A stretch of 64,000 nucleotides of DNA from an uncultured Paracoccaceae bacterium (GTDB taxonomy: Bacteria; Pseudomonadota; Alphaproteobacteria; Rhodobacterales; Rhodobacteraceae), in assembly GCA_947503175.1 (NCBI GenBank), contig CANNCO010000005.1, forward strand, positions 62,001 through 126,000. The letters run 5' to 3'. Position numbers and translations under genes: made by a program. The stretch's first letter is position 1. Every line of letters starts with the position of its first letter. Below, piece after piece: positions 35,434 to 43,003 of this stretch. The notes beneath the pieces are model-generated. The model ran no database searches. It saw only the letters and a program-made list of their open reading frames with translations, and was not told the DNA's origin.

Positions 35434-36090
35434 TTAGTTCGGCAAAAGGTTTTCCGGCCGCATGGCCGTTCTGAACTGGCTTTCGGTGCCCTCGATGATC
35501 AGATGGGTGCCTTGTTTCGCCGGATGCCGCAGTGCTGTGATGGGCAGGGCATAGCTTTCGCCCTCCGCATCGATCACCAGATGCGAAAGGCTGTTGTCGG
35601 ATGTATCCAGCACGACATCAGAAAGTGTGCCCAAGACGCCTGCGTCCCCGAATACAGTTTTTCCGATCCAGTCCTTCATCCGCTCCAAAGGACCGGTGTC
35701 CACGACATTCTCTGTCTTGTCAGCCGATGGTTCGGCACCCGCCATGCTGGCGATCTGCGCCAGCAAGAGCGGCGGTGCTTGCGTACTGCCGAACGGCCCG
35801 ATGACGATCGGCGGAAGGTGCGGCCAGGCCAGGGAGTCATCGGCACTGCTTCGTGGCAGGTCCGAAAGCTCGGCCTTGGTCACAAGCATCCGGATCTTGC
35901 CATTGGCATCTATCGGCGCGGCAAGGCTGGCGGCGATCAGCACGATATCGTCGTGAAACCAGTTTCCGGTCTGAACGGCGATATATTTGAGCCGACGGTC
36001 GGCCCATGAAAACAACATCTCGTCGATTGCAAACTCTTCATGGTCGATAATCGCCTTGCTGGCGCCGAGCGATGACAGTTTCGCATACAT
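35434..36090 (-). CDS. cytosolic PRC-barrel domain protein
   Basis: A 218-residue protein with two PRC-barrel-like units. The first (about 5-75) has AKLSSLGASKAIIDHEEFAI and TAVQTGNWF-type strands; the second (about 130-205) has DAGVLGTLSDVVLDTSDNSL. No signal peptide. The start is ATG 36090 with GGAAGGAGAG upstream. PRC-barrels bind proteins or RNA, for example RimM and photosynthetic reaction-centre H subunit, and many stand-alone ones occur in stress clusters. A near-match EcfG promoter (GGAAC, 17 nt, TGTT) precedes it. Confidence 0.75.
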   Translation of the reverse strand: MYAKLSSLGASKAIIDHEEFAIDEMLFSWADRRLKYIAVQTGNWFHDDIVLIAASLAAPIDANGKIRMLVTKAELSDLPRSSADDSLAWPHLPPIVIGPFGSTQAPPLLLAQIASMAGAEPSADKTENVVDTGPLERMKDWIGKTVFGDAGVLGTLSDVVLDTSDNSLSHLVIDAEGESYALPITALRHPAKQGTHLIIEGTESQFRTAMRPENLLPN

Positions 36091-36111
36091 TGCAACTCTC
36101 CTTCCGGGAAC

Positions 36112-36137
36112 AACATGCCGCATCAGCAATTAGTTCC
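36112..36137 (-). promoter_or_regulatory. near-match EcfG promoter for the PRC-barrel gene
   Basis: Minus strand GGAAC (36133-36137), 17 nt, TGTT (36112-36115). Its -35 is back to back with the plus-strand -35 at 36138-36142, forming AGTTCCGGAACT. Confidence 0.55.
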
Positions 36138-36162
36138 GGAACTTTACCGTTTCTCCTGCGTT
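36138..36162 (+). promoter_or_regulatory. EcfG-type promoter for the 33-residue membrane protein
   Basis: GGAAC, 16 nt, CGTT; the -10 ends 28 nt before ATG 36191. Confidence 0.8.
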
Positions 36163-36190
36163 GAACGACTGATCCGACCGAAAGGAGTTG

Positions 36191-36292
36191 ATGATGGACA
36201 GCACAGTGTTGATATTTGGACTTTCCTTGCTGCTGCTTGTGATCGTCGCTGTCTTCGCCCTGACAGGTCGCGGAAGCGGAGAAGACGAGTAG
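36191..36292 (+). CDS. 33-residue single-helix membrane microprotein
   Basis: Begins MMDSTVLIFGLSLLLLVIV: nearly all of residues 4-25 form one transmembrane helix, followed by a short polar acidic tail (GRGSGEDE). AAAGGAG lies 6 nt before the ATG and an exact EcfG promoter upstream. The combination of promoter, ribosome-binding site and helix makes translation likely. No family recognised; it resembles other stress-induced tail-anchored microproteins in architecture only. Confidence 0.65.
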   Translation: MMDSTVLIFGLSLLLLVIVAVFALTGRGSGEDE

Positions 36293-36437
36293 GTATAAGG
36301 GCAATGGAACTGATTGGATCAGCCCGGTAAGGTCGCAGGATCCAAGACATTGAAATTCCTGATTAAAGGAGTGCCAGGCGGCGCTCCTTCTTTCATTCGG
36401 GCCTCATCGGAGTTACGCCGGGTCATTCAGATTGCGT

Positions 36438-36463
36438 GGAACAAATCACGCCGCCTGAAAGTT
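36438..36463 (+). promoter_or_regulatory. near-match EcfG promoter for the YqjD/YqjE-like operon
   Basis: GGAAC, 17 nt, AGTT; one mismatch in the -10. About 80 nt of leader remain before ATG 36545. Confidence 0.45.
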
Positions 36464-36544
36464 GTCCTGTCGAACATCCGCGACCCGGCAGATCCAACGA
36501 ATTTCAGCCCGGGCAGGATACCTCGCAAGCGAAAGGGAAACGAC

Positions 36545-37039
36545 ATGACCGGCACATCGAACAAGAAGACTCTGACCGATTTGGCGGAGGAAACTGGTAC
36601 GGCGGCCGAGGCACGCGCCCGGAAAGCGTCCGATACCCTGAAAAAAACCGCGCAGTCGGCGACCCGCCGCGCAAAGTCGAAGGCGAATGAGAAGATCACT
36701 GAAAAGCAGAATGAAGCAGCCGGTCGTGTCGAAGCTTCCGCCGACGCGGCACGGGCCGCCGCCGAGAAGCTTGAGACCGGTTCCGTGCAGCGTCACGCAA
36801 CCGAGCGCATCGCCGAAAGCCTGAATGACGCCGCCGTGGCGATCCGCCAGACAGACATGCGCACAATCCTTGATGAAACGAACGCCTTCGCACGCCGAAA
36901 TCCTGTGCTGTTCGCGGGCGGCGCTGCCCTGTTGGGGTTCGCGGCCGCGCGGCTTTTGAAAGCCAGTGAAGGCCGCAATACGCGATCCTCGTCCGCTGGC
37001 CATGGCGAGGCCTTTCAGATCAACGGGGACCGGGCATGA
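36545..37039 (+). CDS. YqjD/ElaB-like (DUF883-type) tail-anchored protein
   Basis: A 164-residue protein made of a long charged, Ala/Lys/Glu-rich helix (about 1-115) followed by a short hydrophobic anchor RNPVLFAGGAALLGFAAARL near residue 125. This architecture matches YqjD/ElaB proteins, which attach to the inner membrane and in E. coli bind stationary-phase ribosomes. The start is ATG 36545, after a purine-rich stretch; open frame continues upstream but looks non-coding. The gene overlaps the holin-like gene by 4 nt. Confidence 0.65.
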   Translation: MTGTSNKKTLTDLAEETGTAAEARARKASDTLKKTAQSATRRAKSKANEKITEKQNEAAGRVEASADAARAAAEKLETGSVQRHATERIAESLNDAAVAIRQTDMRTILDETNAFARRNPVLFAGGAALLGFAAARLLKASEGRNTRSSSAGHGEAFQINGDRA

Positions 37040-37437
37040 CAGAGCGGCAAGAGACAGCTGAAAACGGCTCGATCGTCATTCAGGTGCTGGCGCAGCTCAG
37101 CGGACTTCTGAGGAAAGAGGTCGAACTTGCCCGCGCCGAGACGGCCGAAAAGATCGCCCAGGCCGGGATCGCAATCGCCCTTCTGGTTTTTGCTGCCATC
37201 ACGACGCTGGTCGGGTTGAATGTTCTGGCTGCTGCCATAGTCGCCGGGATCTCGGAAGGTCTGGACATTTCCGAAGGGTGGTCCGCCGTCATCTTCAGTT
37301 TCGCGGCTCTGCTGTTGGCAACCGGTTTCGGGCTGAAGGGACTGCACCGCCTGAAACCAGAAAACCTCTTGCCGGAGCGCACCGGAGAAAACATCCGGAA
37401 GGACGCCGAGCTTCTCAAGGAGAAAATCCATGGCTAA
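37036..37437 (+). CDS. YqjE/holin superfamily III-like membrane protein
   Basis: A 133-residue protein with an amphipathic N-terminal helix (LAQLSGLLRKEVELARAETA) and two transmembrane helices (about 45-68 and 82-105), typical of the YqjE/Phage_holin_3_6 family. It is not evidence of a prophage: the family is common in ordinary chromosomes, usually beside YqjD-like proteins, as here. Overlaps upstream by 4 nt and downstream by 8 nt. Confidence 0.8.
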   Translation: MTERQETAENGSIVIQVLAQLSGLLRKEVELARAETAEKIAQAGIAIALLVFAAITTLVGLNVLAAAIVAGISEGLDISEGWSAVIFSFAALLLATGFGLKGLHRLKPENLLPERTGENIRKDAELLKEKIHG

Positions 37438-38464
37438 CTCACAGACACCATCAGAACTGGAACATGAGATCGAGCAGGAACGCTCAGCGCTTGCACGCTC
37501 TCTGGAGGATCTGCAAGAGCAGTTTTCGACCGACAAGATCGTGTCGTCACTGTCCGAGCACCTGAAGAATGGCGGGGGTGATGTCGTCAATACGATCGTC
37601 GATACCGCGCGCCGCAACCCTGTCCCGACGGCTCTTGTCGGCATCGGTGTGGCATGGCTGATCGGCAGCATGGCCGCGCGTTCGGGTGAGGAAAAGCCGG
37701 CCAAACCGACCTACGATACGCGTTCTAACCCGACATCGCGTGGCTTTGCCTCGGAGGAGCCTGAAATGGCGGGATTCGATGAGCGTGTCGAGGCGGCGTT
37801 GGAGAAGAGCCGCACACAGCCGCATATTGGCAGCGATCACTGGGGGTACTCCGTCGAAGCCTCTGCCGATGCGGACCGCGCAGACGAAAGCGGTTCGTCA
37901 TCGATCAAGCAATCTGCACAGGATTGGGGTGAGCGTGTCTATACGCGGGCCGAAGAACTGGTCGACCGCCTGTCGGATGGCACGGAAGATCTGAGCGATG
38001 CCGCGCGTGAGCGGGTCAGACGCGTTCGGATGGCAGCCCTGTCGGCGCAGTTTGGGGCCGAACAGGTTTCGTCGCGCGCACGCGAGACTATTGCGCGAAC
38101 CGCTTATGAGCAACCGCTTCTGGTGGGTGCGGTCGCGCTGGCGGCTGGCGCCGCCCTCGGTGCGGCCCTGCCACGGACCGAGCGCGAAGACCGCGTGCTG
38201 GGAGCCCATCGTGATCGTCTGTTCGACGAGGCTGAACGCGTCTTTCAAGAGGAGAAGGCCAAACTTCGGGCCGTGGCCGAGGCTGCAGTAGACGAAGGCA
38301 AGGCTGTTCTGAAAGACGCCATTGACTTCGACAAGGAAGATGTTCCAAGCGGATCGGACATCGTTGCGAAAGCCGAAAGCAAGGGGAAATCCGCCCTGCG
38401 CCGTGTCTCCGACGCAGCGCGCGACGAAGCAGAGCGCCAGAACCTTGGGTCGAAAGGGCACTGA
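37430..38464 (+). CDS. DUF3618 domain protein, membrane anchored
   Basis: A 344-residue protein. The N-terminus TPSELEHEIEQERSALARSL followed by EDLQEQFSTDKI is the DUF3618 signature; a hydrophobic stretch PTALVGIGVAWLIGSMAAR lies near residue 65. A second anchor, PLLVGAVALAAGAALGAALP, lies near residue 230. The rest is charged helix rich in Ala, Glu, Asp and Arg. It is the third gene of a coupled operon with the YqjD- and YqjE-like genes. Role unknown; probably an envelope-associated stress protein. Confidence 0.8.
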   Translation: MANSQTPSELEHEIEQERSALARSLEDLQEQFSTDKIVSSLSEHLKNGGGDVVNTIVDTARRNPVPTALVGIGVAWLIGSMAARSGEEKPAKPTYDTRSNPTSRGFASEEPEMAGFDERVEAALEKSRTQPHIGSDHWGYSVEASADADRADESGSSSIKQSAQDWGERVYTRAEELVDRLSDGTEDLSDAARERVRRVRMAALSAQFGAEQVSSRARETIARTAYEQPLLVGAVALAAGAALGAALPRTEREDRVLGAHRDRLFDEAERVFQEEKAKLRAVAEAAVDEGKAVLKDAIDFDKEDVPSGSDIVAKAESKGKSALRRVSDAARDEAERQNLGSKGH

Positions 38465-38567
38465 CGCCCTGTTAGACCGATTTGGAAAGGGTCCCATGTG
38501 GAATGCCGCGTGGGGCCCGAACCTGTATCGGGTCGATGGAGGAAGATCTCAATGGAATGGAGCTGAT

Positions 38568-39020
38568 ATGGGCGTCGAAAACCTGGAGTTCGTTGTCCGC
38601 CTGCTTGTGGCTGCGAGCTGTGGTTTGATCGTCGGGATAGACCGGGAGATCAAAAACAAGCCCTTGGGAGCAAGGTCTTACGTTCTCGTCTCTGCGGGCT
38701 GCGCCGCCTGGACGATGCTGACGGTCAGTTTCTCGATCGAGACGGTCGAAGCGTTCCCCGATCTCAATGCCGACCCGACCCGCCTGATTCAGGGGCTTGT
38801 CGGTGCAATCGGGTTTCTTGGGGCAGGGGCCATAATTTCAACAAGCGAGCAGGGCCGTCTTCGTGGTGTGGCCAGCGGTGCCGCGATCTGGGGCGTCGGG
38901 GCGATAGGGGTCGCCTGCGGCCTTGGGATGTTTACGGAAGCCCTGATGCTTGCGACACTCTTTTTCATCGTTCTGAATACATACGATTTGATGGCGGACC
39001 GAACAAAGGATGACGGCTGA
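38568..39020 (+). CDS. MgtC/SapB-family membrane protein
   Basis: A 150-residue protein with four or five helices. RLLVAASCGLIVGIDREIKN near residue 10, LGARSYVLVSAGCAAWTM and GLVGAIGFLGAGAIIST are the MgtC hallmarks. It lacks the C-terminal ACT-like domain of Salmonella MgtC, so it is of the short type. Start ATG 38568; an in-frame ATG at 38495 would add 24 residues without family support. MgtC proteins are linked to magnesium limitation and acid stress. It follows the DUF3618 gene by about 100 nt and may be read through from it. Confidence 0.88.
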   Translation: MGVENLEFVVRLLVAASCGLIVGIDREIKNKPLGARSYVLVSAGCAAWTMLTVSFSIETVEAFPDLNADPTRLIQGLVGAIGFLGAGAIISTSEQGRLRGVASGAAIWGVGAIGVACGLGMFTEALMLATLFFIVLNTYDLMADRTKDDG

Positions 39021-39022
39021 AC

Positions 39023-39048
39023 GGAACCAAACGACATTGATCGACGTT
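39023..39048 (+). promoter_or_regulatory. EcfG-type promoter for the 58-residue protein/DUF4112 pair
   Basis: GGAAC, 17 nt, CGTT, right after the mgtC-like stop codon; the -10 ends 28 nt before ATG 39077. Confidence 0.82.
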
Positions 39049-39076
39049 TCAGTCACAGATTATAGGAGTTCGAACA

Positions 39077-39253
39077 ATGTCAGCAGAAAAGACGAACATC
39101 GAAACCCAAAGTCGCCGCCATCGTCCCGCACTGATCGGGATCGGAGCGGCAGTCGTTTTCGCCGGAATCCTGTTTTTCGTGTTTCTGACCTTCGTCACGG
39201 ATCCCGACGAGACACTGTTGGATGATGGAGCGGCGGCGGTGACCACCGACTGA
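39077..39253 (+). CDS. 58-residue single-helix membrane microprotein
   Basis: Begins MSAEKTNIETQSRRHRPALI; a positively charged stretch is followed by one helix (about 19-41, GIGAAVVFAGILFFVFLTFV) and an acidic outer tail (TDPDETLLDDGAAAVTTD). AGGAG lies 9 nt before the ATG. It is driven by an exact EcfG promoter and is followed after 11 nt by the DUF4112 gene. Family not recognised. Confidence 0.7.
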   Translation: MSAEKTNIETQSRRHRPALIGIGAAVVFAGILFFVFLTFVTDPDETLLDDGAAAVTTD

Positions 39254-39264
39254 ATCGGCGCGGC

Positions 39265-39663
39265 GTGAAGTCAATCGTCGTGGAAAACCAGGAACAGCCT
39301 TTAGCGATACAGGCAGCCGATCGCAGGATCGCCCGGCTTGAAAGGCTTGCCGATACGCTAGACAGCAGTTTTCGCATTCCGGGAACCCAAATTCGCTTTG
39401 GGTGGGACTCTGTTCTGGGTCTGTTGCCGGGGGTTGGCGATGCGGCAGCACTTGCACCAGCCCTGTGGTTGCTTGTCGAGGGGCGCCGGATGGGCGCGCG
39501 GCGCAGGACGCTGGTCCGGATGGCGGTGAATACAGCCGTTGATGCTGCTGTGGGAACAGTCCCTGTCATCGGGGACATTTTTGATATCGGCTTCAAGTCG
39601 AACCGGCGAAACATCACATTGCTGAAACGGGAGTTGGGCGTGGTGGACGAGGTTGGTCGCTGA
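39265..39663 (+). CDS. DUF4112 membrane protein
   Basis: A 132-residue protein. RFGWDSVLGLLPGVGDAAAL near residue 44 and GTVPVIGDIFDIGFKSNRRN near residue 97 are the paired DUF4112 motifs, each at the end of a hydrophobic hairpin. Function unknown. Start at 39265 (GTG); a later start would cut a helical region (ADRRIARLERLADTLDSSFR) that belongs to the family. Second gene of a two-gene EcfG unit; a terminator follows. Confidence 0.88.
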   Translation: MKSIVVENQEQPLAIQAADRRIARLERLADTLDSSFRIPGTQIRFGWDSVLGLLPGVGDAAALAPALWLLVEGRRMGARRRTLVRMAVNTAVDAAVGTVPVIGDIFDIGFKSNRRNITLLKRELGVVDEVGR

Positions 39664-39746
39664 GTTCCGCGGCTCGAACTAGTAGCACGTTTGTCACTCC
39701 GTGTATCATAGGAACGCTAACTCCGAGCGATATCCCGCAAAATGCG

Positions 39747-39775
39747 AAAGCCCACCCCGGAATGGGGCGGGCTTT
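39747..39775. terminator. bidirectional terminator between DUF4112 and PLDc_N-like genes
   Basis: 12-bp stem with one mismatch (AAAGCCCACCCC / GGGGCGGGCTTT), 5-nt loop, followed by CTTATC on the plus strand and CGCATTTTG on the minus strand. It sits between convergent genes. Confidence 0.8.
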
Positions 39776-39823
39776 CTTATCGGCCAGCAATGTACGGGAC
39801 ACGCCTTGCTGACAGATACGCGG

Positions 39824-40012
39824 TCAGGCGGTCAGTGAGCCACCCTTCGGGCCGGCGATGAGCCATGCAATAAAACCGAGGACCGGCAAGAAGAGGATAA
39901 CAAGTGTCCAAATCACTTTGGCAGCCGTCGATGCGCCGGAACCCAAGATTTTGATGATTGCGTAGATATTCGCAATCAGCACGAGCACTCCCAAAAGACC
40001 ATATTCCATCAC
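39824..40012 (-). CDS. PLDc_N-like two-helix membrane microprotein, copy 2
   Basis: A 62-residue paralogue of 20596-20784: both begin MMEY, have two helices with the shared core AKV[IL]WTL and end near IAGPKGGSLTA. It has its own exact EcfG promoter and terminator, whereas copy 1 lies inside an operon. A role in envelope stress is likely; molecular function is unknown. Confidence 0.8.
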   Translation of the reverse strand: MMEYGLLGVLVLIANIYAIIKILGSGASTAAKVIWTLVILFLPVLGFIAWLIAGPKGGSLTA

Positions 40013-40043
40013 GTATTCCTTCTAATCGTGGTTACGCCGAATT

Positions 40044-40068
40044 AACGAATCAGTCCGAATTAAGTTCC
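40044..40068 (-). promoter_or_regulatory. EcfG-type promoter for PLDc_N-like copy 2
   Basis: Minus strand GGAAC (40064-40068), 16 nt, CGTT (40044-40047); 31 nt before the start codon. Confidence 0.8.
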
Positions 40069-40090
40069 AGAAAAAACGAAAAGAAATTAC

Positions 40091-40115
40091 GGAACATTTT
40101 GCCGAAGCCATAGTT
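40091..40115 (+). promoter_or_regulatory. near-match EcfG promoter for the 83-residue protein
   Basis: GGAAC, 16 nt, AGTT; one mismatch in the -10, 30 nt before ATG 40146. Divergent from the promoter at 40044-40068. Confidence 0.55.
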
Positions 40116-40145
40116 GAGTTTCCGAGTTTGATAAGGAGATCGACT

Positions 40146-40397
40146 ATGACCACCGGAAAAGTACTCGCTGGAATCGCTGCTGCCGCAATCGCGGTGTTTG
40201 CCTTTTTCATGATTGACATCGATCAGACGGAGGAGGCAAGCCTGCCGGACGTCGATGTAACCGTCGAGGGAGGAAATCTGCCCGAGTTTGATGCCGACGT
40301 GGGCGACATCGATGTCGGTACGGAAGAAGTAACCGTTACCGTTCCGACAATCGACGTGGAGACTCCGGAAGAGGACCGCGTCGCGGACAGTAACTGA
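40146..40397 (+). CDS. 83-residue membrane-anchored acidic protein
   Basis: A single N-terminal helix (VLAGIAAAAIAVFAFFMIDI, about 6-25) followed by a very acidic outer domain with repeated beta-like PDVDVTV, VGDIDVG and VPTIDVE segments. The tail resembles that of the 59-residue protein at 44540-44719 (PDVQVTIPG). Start ATG 40146 with AAGGAG 7 nt upstream. A terminator follows at 40432. No family recognised. Confidence 0.7.
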   Translation: MTTGKVLAGIAAAAIAVFAFFMIDIDQTEEASLPDVDVTVEGGNLPEFDADVGDIDVGTEEVTVTVPTIDVETPEEDRVADSN

Positions 40398-40431
40398 TGG
40401 CCCCGCGGCCGGAAAGCTGTCTGCAAGATGA

Positions 40432-40457
40432 GGTGCGGCGGAGTAATCTTCCGCACC
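40432..40457 (+). terminator. terminator after the 83-residue protein
   Basis: 11-bp stem with one mismatch and one GU pair (GGTGCGGCGGA / TCTTCCGCACC), loop GTAA, then CTTTTAT. Confidence 0.8.
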
Positions 40458-40680
40458 CTTTTATCCATACCGCGACAGACCGGTACAGCGACGCCATAGG
40501 TCATTGGTAAGTCGAACTGAGATCGCGAGATAGATTTCGAGAGTTTTGAAGAGAGAAGGAAATTCTGTTTGGAACTTTCGGATTCTTGTCTCACGAATCC
40601 CAGGCGGACAATTCGATTAAGCTACCGGCACCTCCCAACAGAAGAAATCTGCATTTCTATGGGAACTCCGAGGCATCTAT

Positions 40681-40845
40681 ATGCGATTTTTTTTAAAGGC
40701 TTTGAGAAAGCATCATGCAAGCGGATTTTTTGCACCGGCTGGAATTGCGGGGCTCATCGCATGCGAGGCGGTGGAAGAGATTTCCCGATACGTCGAGGTT
40801 GTTGGCAAGGCCATTCGCGATGTCTCGAAAGATATCCGGCAATGA
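40681..40845 (+). CDS. possible 54-residue protein
   Basis: A frame beginning MRFFLKALRKHHASGFFAPA. A basic N-terminus is followed by a hydrophobic stretch (GFFAPAGIAGLIACEA) and an amphipathic helix (VEEISRYVEVVGKAIRDVSK). GAGG lies about 8 nt before the ATG. The sequence looks protein-like, but there is no EcfG promoter, recognised family or neighbour support. The surrounding 640 nt between the terminator at 40457 and the next gene hold nothing else I can support. Confidence 0.4.
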   Translation: MRFFLKALRKHHASGFFAPAGIAGLIACEAVEEISRYVEVVGKAIRDVSKDIRQ

Positions 40846-41035
40846 CCATTGGTTGCGTCCATCCCGCCATCTATCACCGTACCTCGGGGCGTATCCCTTA
40901 TGCCCGGATGGCGAGGGTGGGCGCATTGACCGAAGGGGGCCCTACAGGGCCTTGGAACCTGCGATCTTCGACACTACGGAACACTTTGGATGCTCGCCGG
41001 GTGTCCCCAGAAGAGAGAGATGGGAGGTGAACCTG

Positions 41036-41446
41036 ATGGCACTTTTCTCACATGGCCCAATTCAACAAATCGCGACCACTTCCGTGGATATCTATGCCTT
41101 CCAGGTGAACGGGCACATGGACGACGATGCCGCCGAAGCGATGGCGAGGTTCATGAACGGCGTATTTGATCGCGCAGAAGGCAAGGTCAGCATGCTTCTG
41201 GACCTGTCGGGTTTCACGGGCAGCGACTGGGATACGATGCTTGACGGTGACGTGATCGAATCCCGGTTCCGTGCCTTGAGCAAGGTCGACAAATACGCGG
41301 TTATCGGTGCGCCGGATCTTGCGGCACGGATGATCGAGGTGATGGACAAGATCATCCCGGTCGATGGCAGGGCTTTCAATGCGTCCGAGACCGATGCGGC
41401 CTGGCAGTTTGTAGGGGCGCGGCCGGACGGTGGTGCTGCGGCGTAA
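41036..41446 (+). CDS. SpoIIAA/STAS-like (DUF3478-type) protein
   Basis: A 136-residue cytosolic protein with a SpoIIAA-like fold: VDIYAFQVNGHMDDDAAEAM near residue 15, VSMLLDLSGFTGSDWDTML near residue 50, and KYAVIGAPDLAARMIEVMD near residue 88. This matches stand-alone STAS-like proteins (PF11964), often seen next to stress genes. Start ATG 41036 with GGGAGG upstream; a frame open further upstream is not needed. No EcfG promoter found. It converges with the App1-like gene. Confidence 0.75.
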   Translation: MALFSHGPIQQIATTSVDIYAFQVNGHMDDDAAEAMARFMNGVFDRAEGKVSMLLDLSGFTGSDWDTMLDGDVIESRFRALSKVDKYAVIGAPDLAARMIEVMDKIIPVDGRAFNASETDAAWQFVGARPDGGAAA

Positions 41447-41496
41447 CGCAAGACAGACGATCGAAGTCGGGCGCTGGTTTGCTTCGGCCTCCGATT

Positions 41497-42501
41497 TCAC
41501 TCCGGTTTTGTCGCCTTGAGGGCTGCCGCGATTACAGGTTTGCTGTCCGGGAACTCACCTTTGTGGAAAACCGCCACGCCACGCCGCGTGATCTGATCCA
41601 TGTATGCCAAATCCGTGCTGTCCGATCTGTCTTCTGTTTCGCGCAGGATCACGGCACGAACCCGGCCCCGATGCCGAGAGACAGTATCGGCATAGATGGC
41701 CGTATCCTTCTGGCCGGTGTCGCCAATCAGAACGACGGGAAGGTTCGGGTTCGCCTCTATCAGCGTGTCAATGCTGCGGCCTTTGTGATCTCCGTGGTCG
41801 TCCGTAATGAACTTTGTGCCGCTTACGCCGAGATCGCGCAGGAACATCGGCCCCCGGACAAGGCCATTGCGTTCGAAGATGCGCGTTAGGAACGTATAGA
41901 GGTTCCAGGGCGAAGAGCTCACGTAATAGACCGGGTTACGCCCATCGCACGACAGGTCCGACAAGAGGCGGATCGCATCGGGATGTACGTGGCGCTGGAG
42001 AATGTTTCCCATCATCGACGTCCAGAGGTTGCGGGGCAGGGAGTAGGCTCCGGTCTCCATCACCGTGTCATCTACATCGGAGATTACCATGAACTCCGCA
42101 TCGCCGGAAGGTACGAGAACGGGGCATTGGGCCGCGTCCTCAAATCCCTCTACATGAACCGGCACGTTGATCCAGCCCGGCTCCGGCGATAGGGGCAGGT
42201 GCAGCGTGAAGTATCCTTCCTCATCGCTGGTGGCCGTAACATCGCCCGACCGCACGCGTACACCGGCAACCTCGTCTGTCAGAAACAGGGACACCATCGA
42301 GCGAAGGTTGGTCAGCCAGCTGGCCTCGACCGCAGGATTCTGGCGCCGCAGCGACGTCAGGACACGGCCGCGTACGATCATGTTTTGCGGCGTCGCATAA
42401 CCTGCATAGGGCTCGATCACGCGGTTCTGCGACTGCTCACCCAGAAACAGCGCGAGAATACGTTCCAGTCGCAGGACAACCCTGTGCAGAACTCGCTTCA
42501 T
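41497..42501 (-). CDS. App1-family phosphatidate phosphatase-like protein
   Basis: About 334 residues. The C-terminal half carries the HAD-like active site DVDDTVMETG near residue 150, followed by VYYVSSSPWNLYTFL and VLIGDTGQKDTAIY, all typical of the App1 catalytic domain (PF09949). App1 proteins dephosphorylate phosphatidic acid. Start ATG 42501; a longer frame would run into the creA-like gene. It is third in an EcfG-driven operon with a 25-residue protein and CreA. With the phospholipase D in the ecfG operon it suggests lipid turnover in the stress response. Confidence 0.85.
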   Translation of the reverse strand: MKRVLHRVVLRLERILALFLGEQSQNRVIEPYAGYATPQNMIVRGRVLTSLRRQNPAVEASWLTNLRSMVSLFLTDEVAGVRVRSGDVTATSDEEGYFTLHLPLSPEPGWINVPVHVEGFEDAAQCPVLVPSGDAEFMVISDVDDTVMETGAYSLPRNLWTSMMGNILQRHVHPDAIRLLSDLSCDGRNPVYYVSSSPWNLYTFLTRIFERNGLVRGPMFLRDLGVSGTKFITDDHGDHKGRSIDTLIEANPNLPVVLIGDTGQKDTAIYADTVSRHRGRVRAVILRETEDRSDSTDLAYMDQITRRGVAVFHKGEFPDSKPVIAAALKATKPE

Positions 42502-42529
42502 CTGACCGATAGCCAACGTAAAGGATGCA

Positions 42530-43000
42530 TCAGGGCTGATAGAGCGGCACGGTAGAAATAGCCATTTTCGCCGAACCCTTCTGTATCTCCCGCGCATGCG
42601 AAATGTAAATCAATGTCTGGTTCTTCTCATCAAATATCCGCTTTACATTCAGCGACTTGAGGATAATCGAGCGCCGTTCGGAAAACACGCTTTCTCCGCC
42701 GCTGGACCGGTCAATATCACCGATCTCAATGGGACCGGTCTGCTTGCAACTGATCGCGGAATTCGACGGATCCTCGAACCAGTTCCCGTTCTGAAGCCGG
42801 TCGATCAGGCCGCGCTCGAAATACGACACATGGCAGGTCACACCGGGAACATCGGGATCTTCGAAGGCTTCGACGACAATGTCATTTCCCAGCCAGTCGA
42901 CATCCACGTTTCCGACCTGATCGGCCAGCGCACCTGTCGCAAGCCCGCTGAAGACGGCGCAAGACAACGCCACTGCAGTCCGGAATGGGTGGATCTTCAT
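42530..43000 (-). CDS. CreA-family periplasmic protein
   Basis: A 156-residue secreted protein: signal peptide about 1-26 (ending TGALADQVG), then the CreA body with DWLGNDIVVEAFEDPDVPGV and CHVSYFERG, SNSAISCKQTGPIEI and SIILKSLNVKRIFD. CreA proteins are widespread in proteobacteria and of unknown function. It starts 3 nt after the 25-residue gene and ends 28 nt before the App1-like gene. Confidence 0.92.
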   Translation of the reverse strand: MKIHPFRTAVALSCAVFSGLATGALADQVGNVDVDWLGNDIVVEAFEDPDVPGVTCHVSYFERGLIDRLQNGNWFEDPSNSAISCKQTGPIEIGDIDRSSGGESVFSERRSIILKSLNVKRIFDEKNQTLIYISHAREIQKGSAKMAISTVPLYQP

Positions 43001-43003
43001 CGG

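Noticed and set aside
37036-37437. Holin-family protein as a sign of a prophage
   Set aside because: The YqjE/holin superfamily III is common in ordinary chromosomes; neighbours are YqjD- and DUF3618-like and no phage structural, integrase or lysis genes are present.
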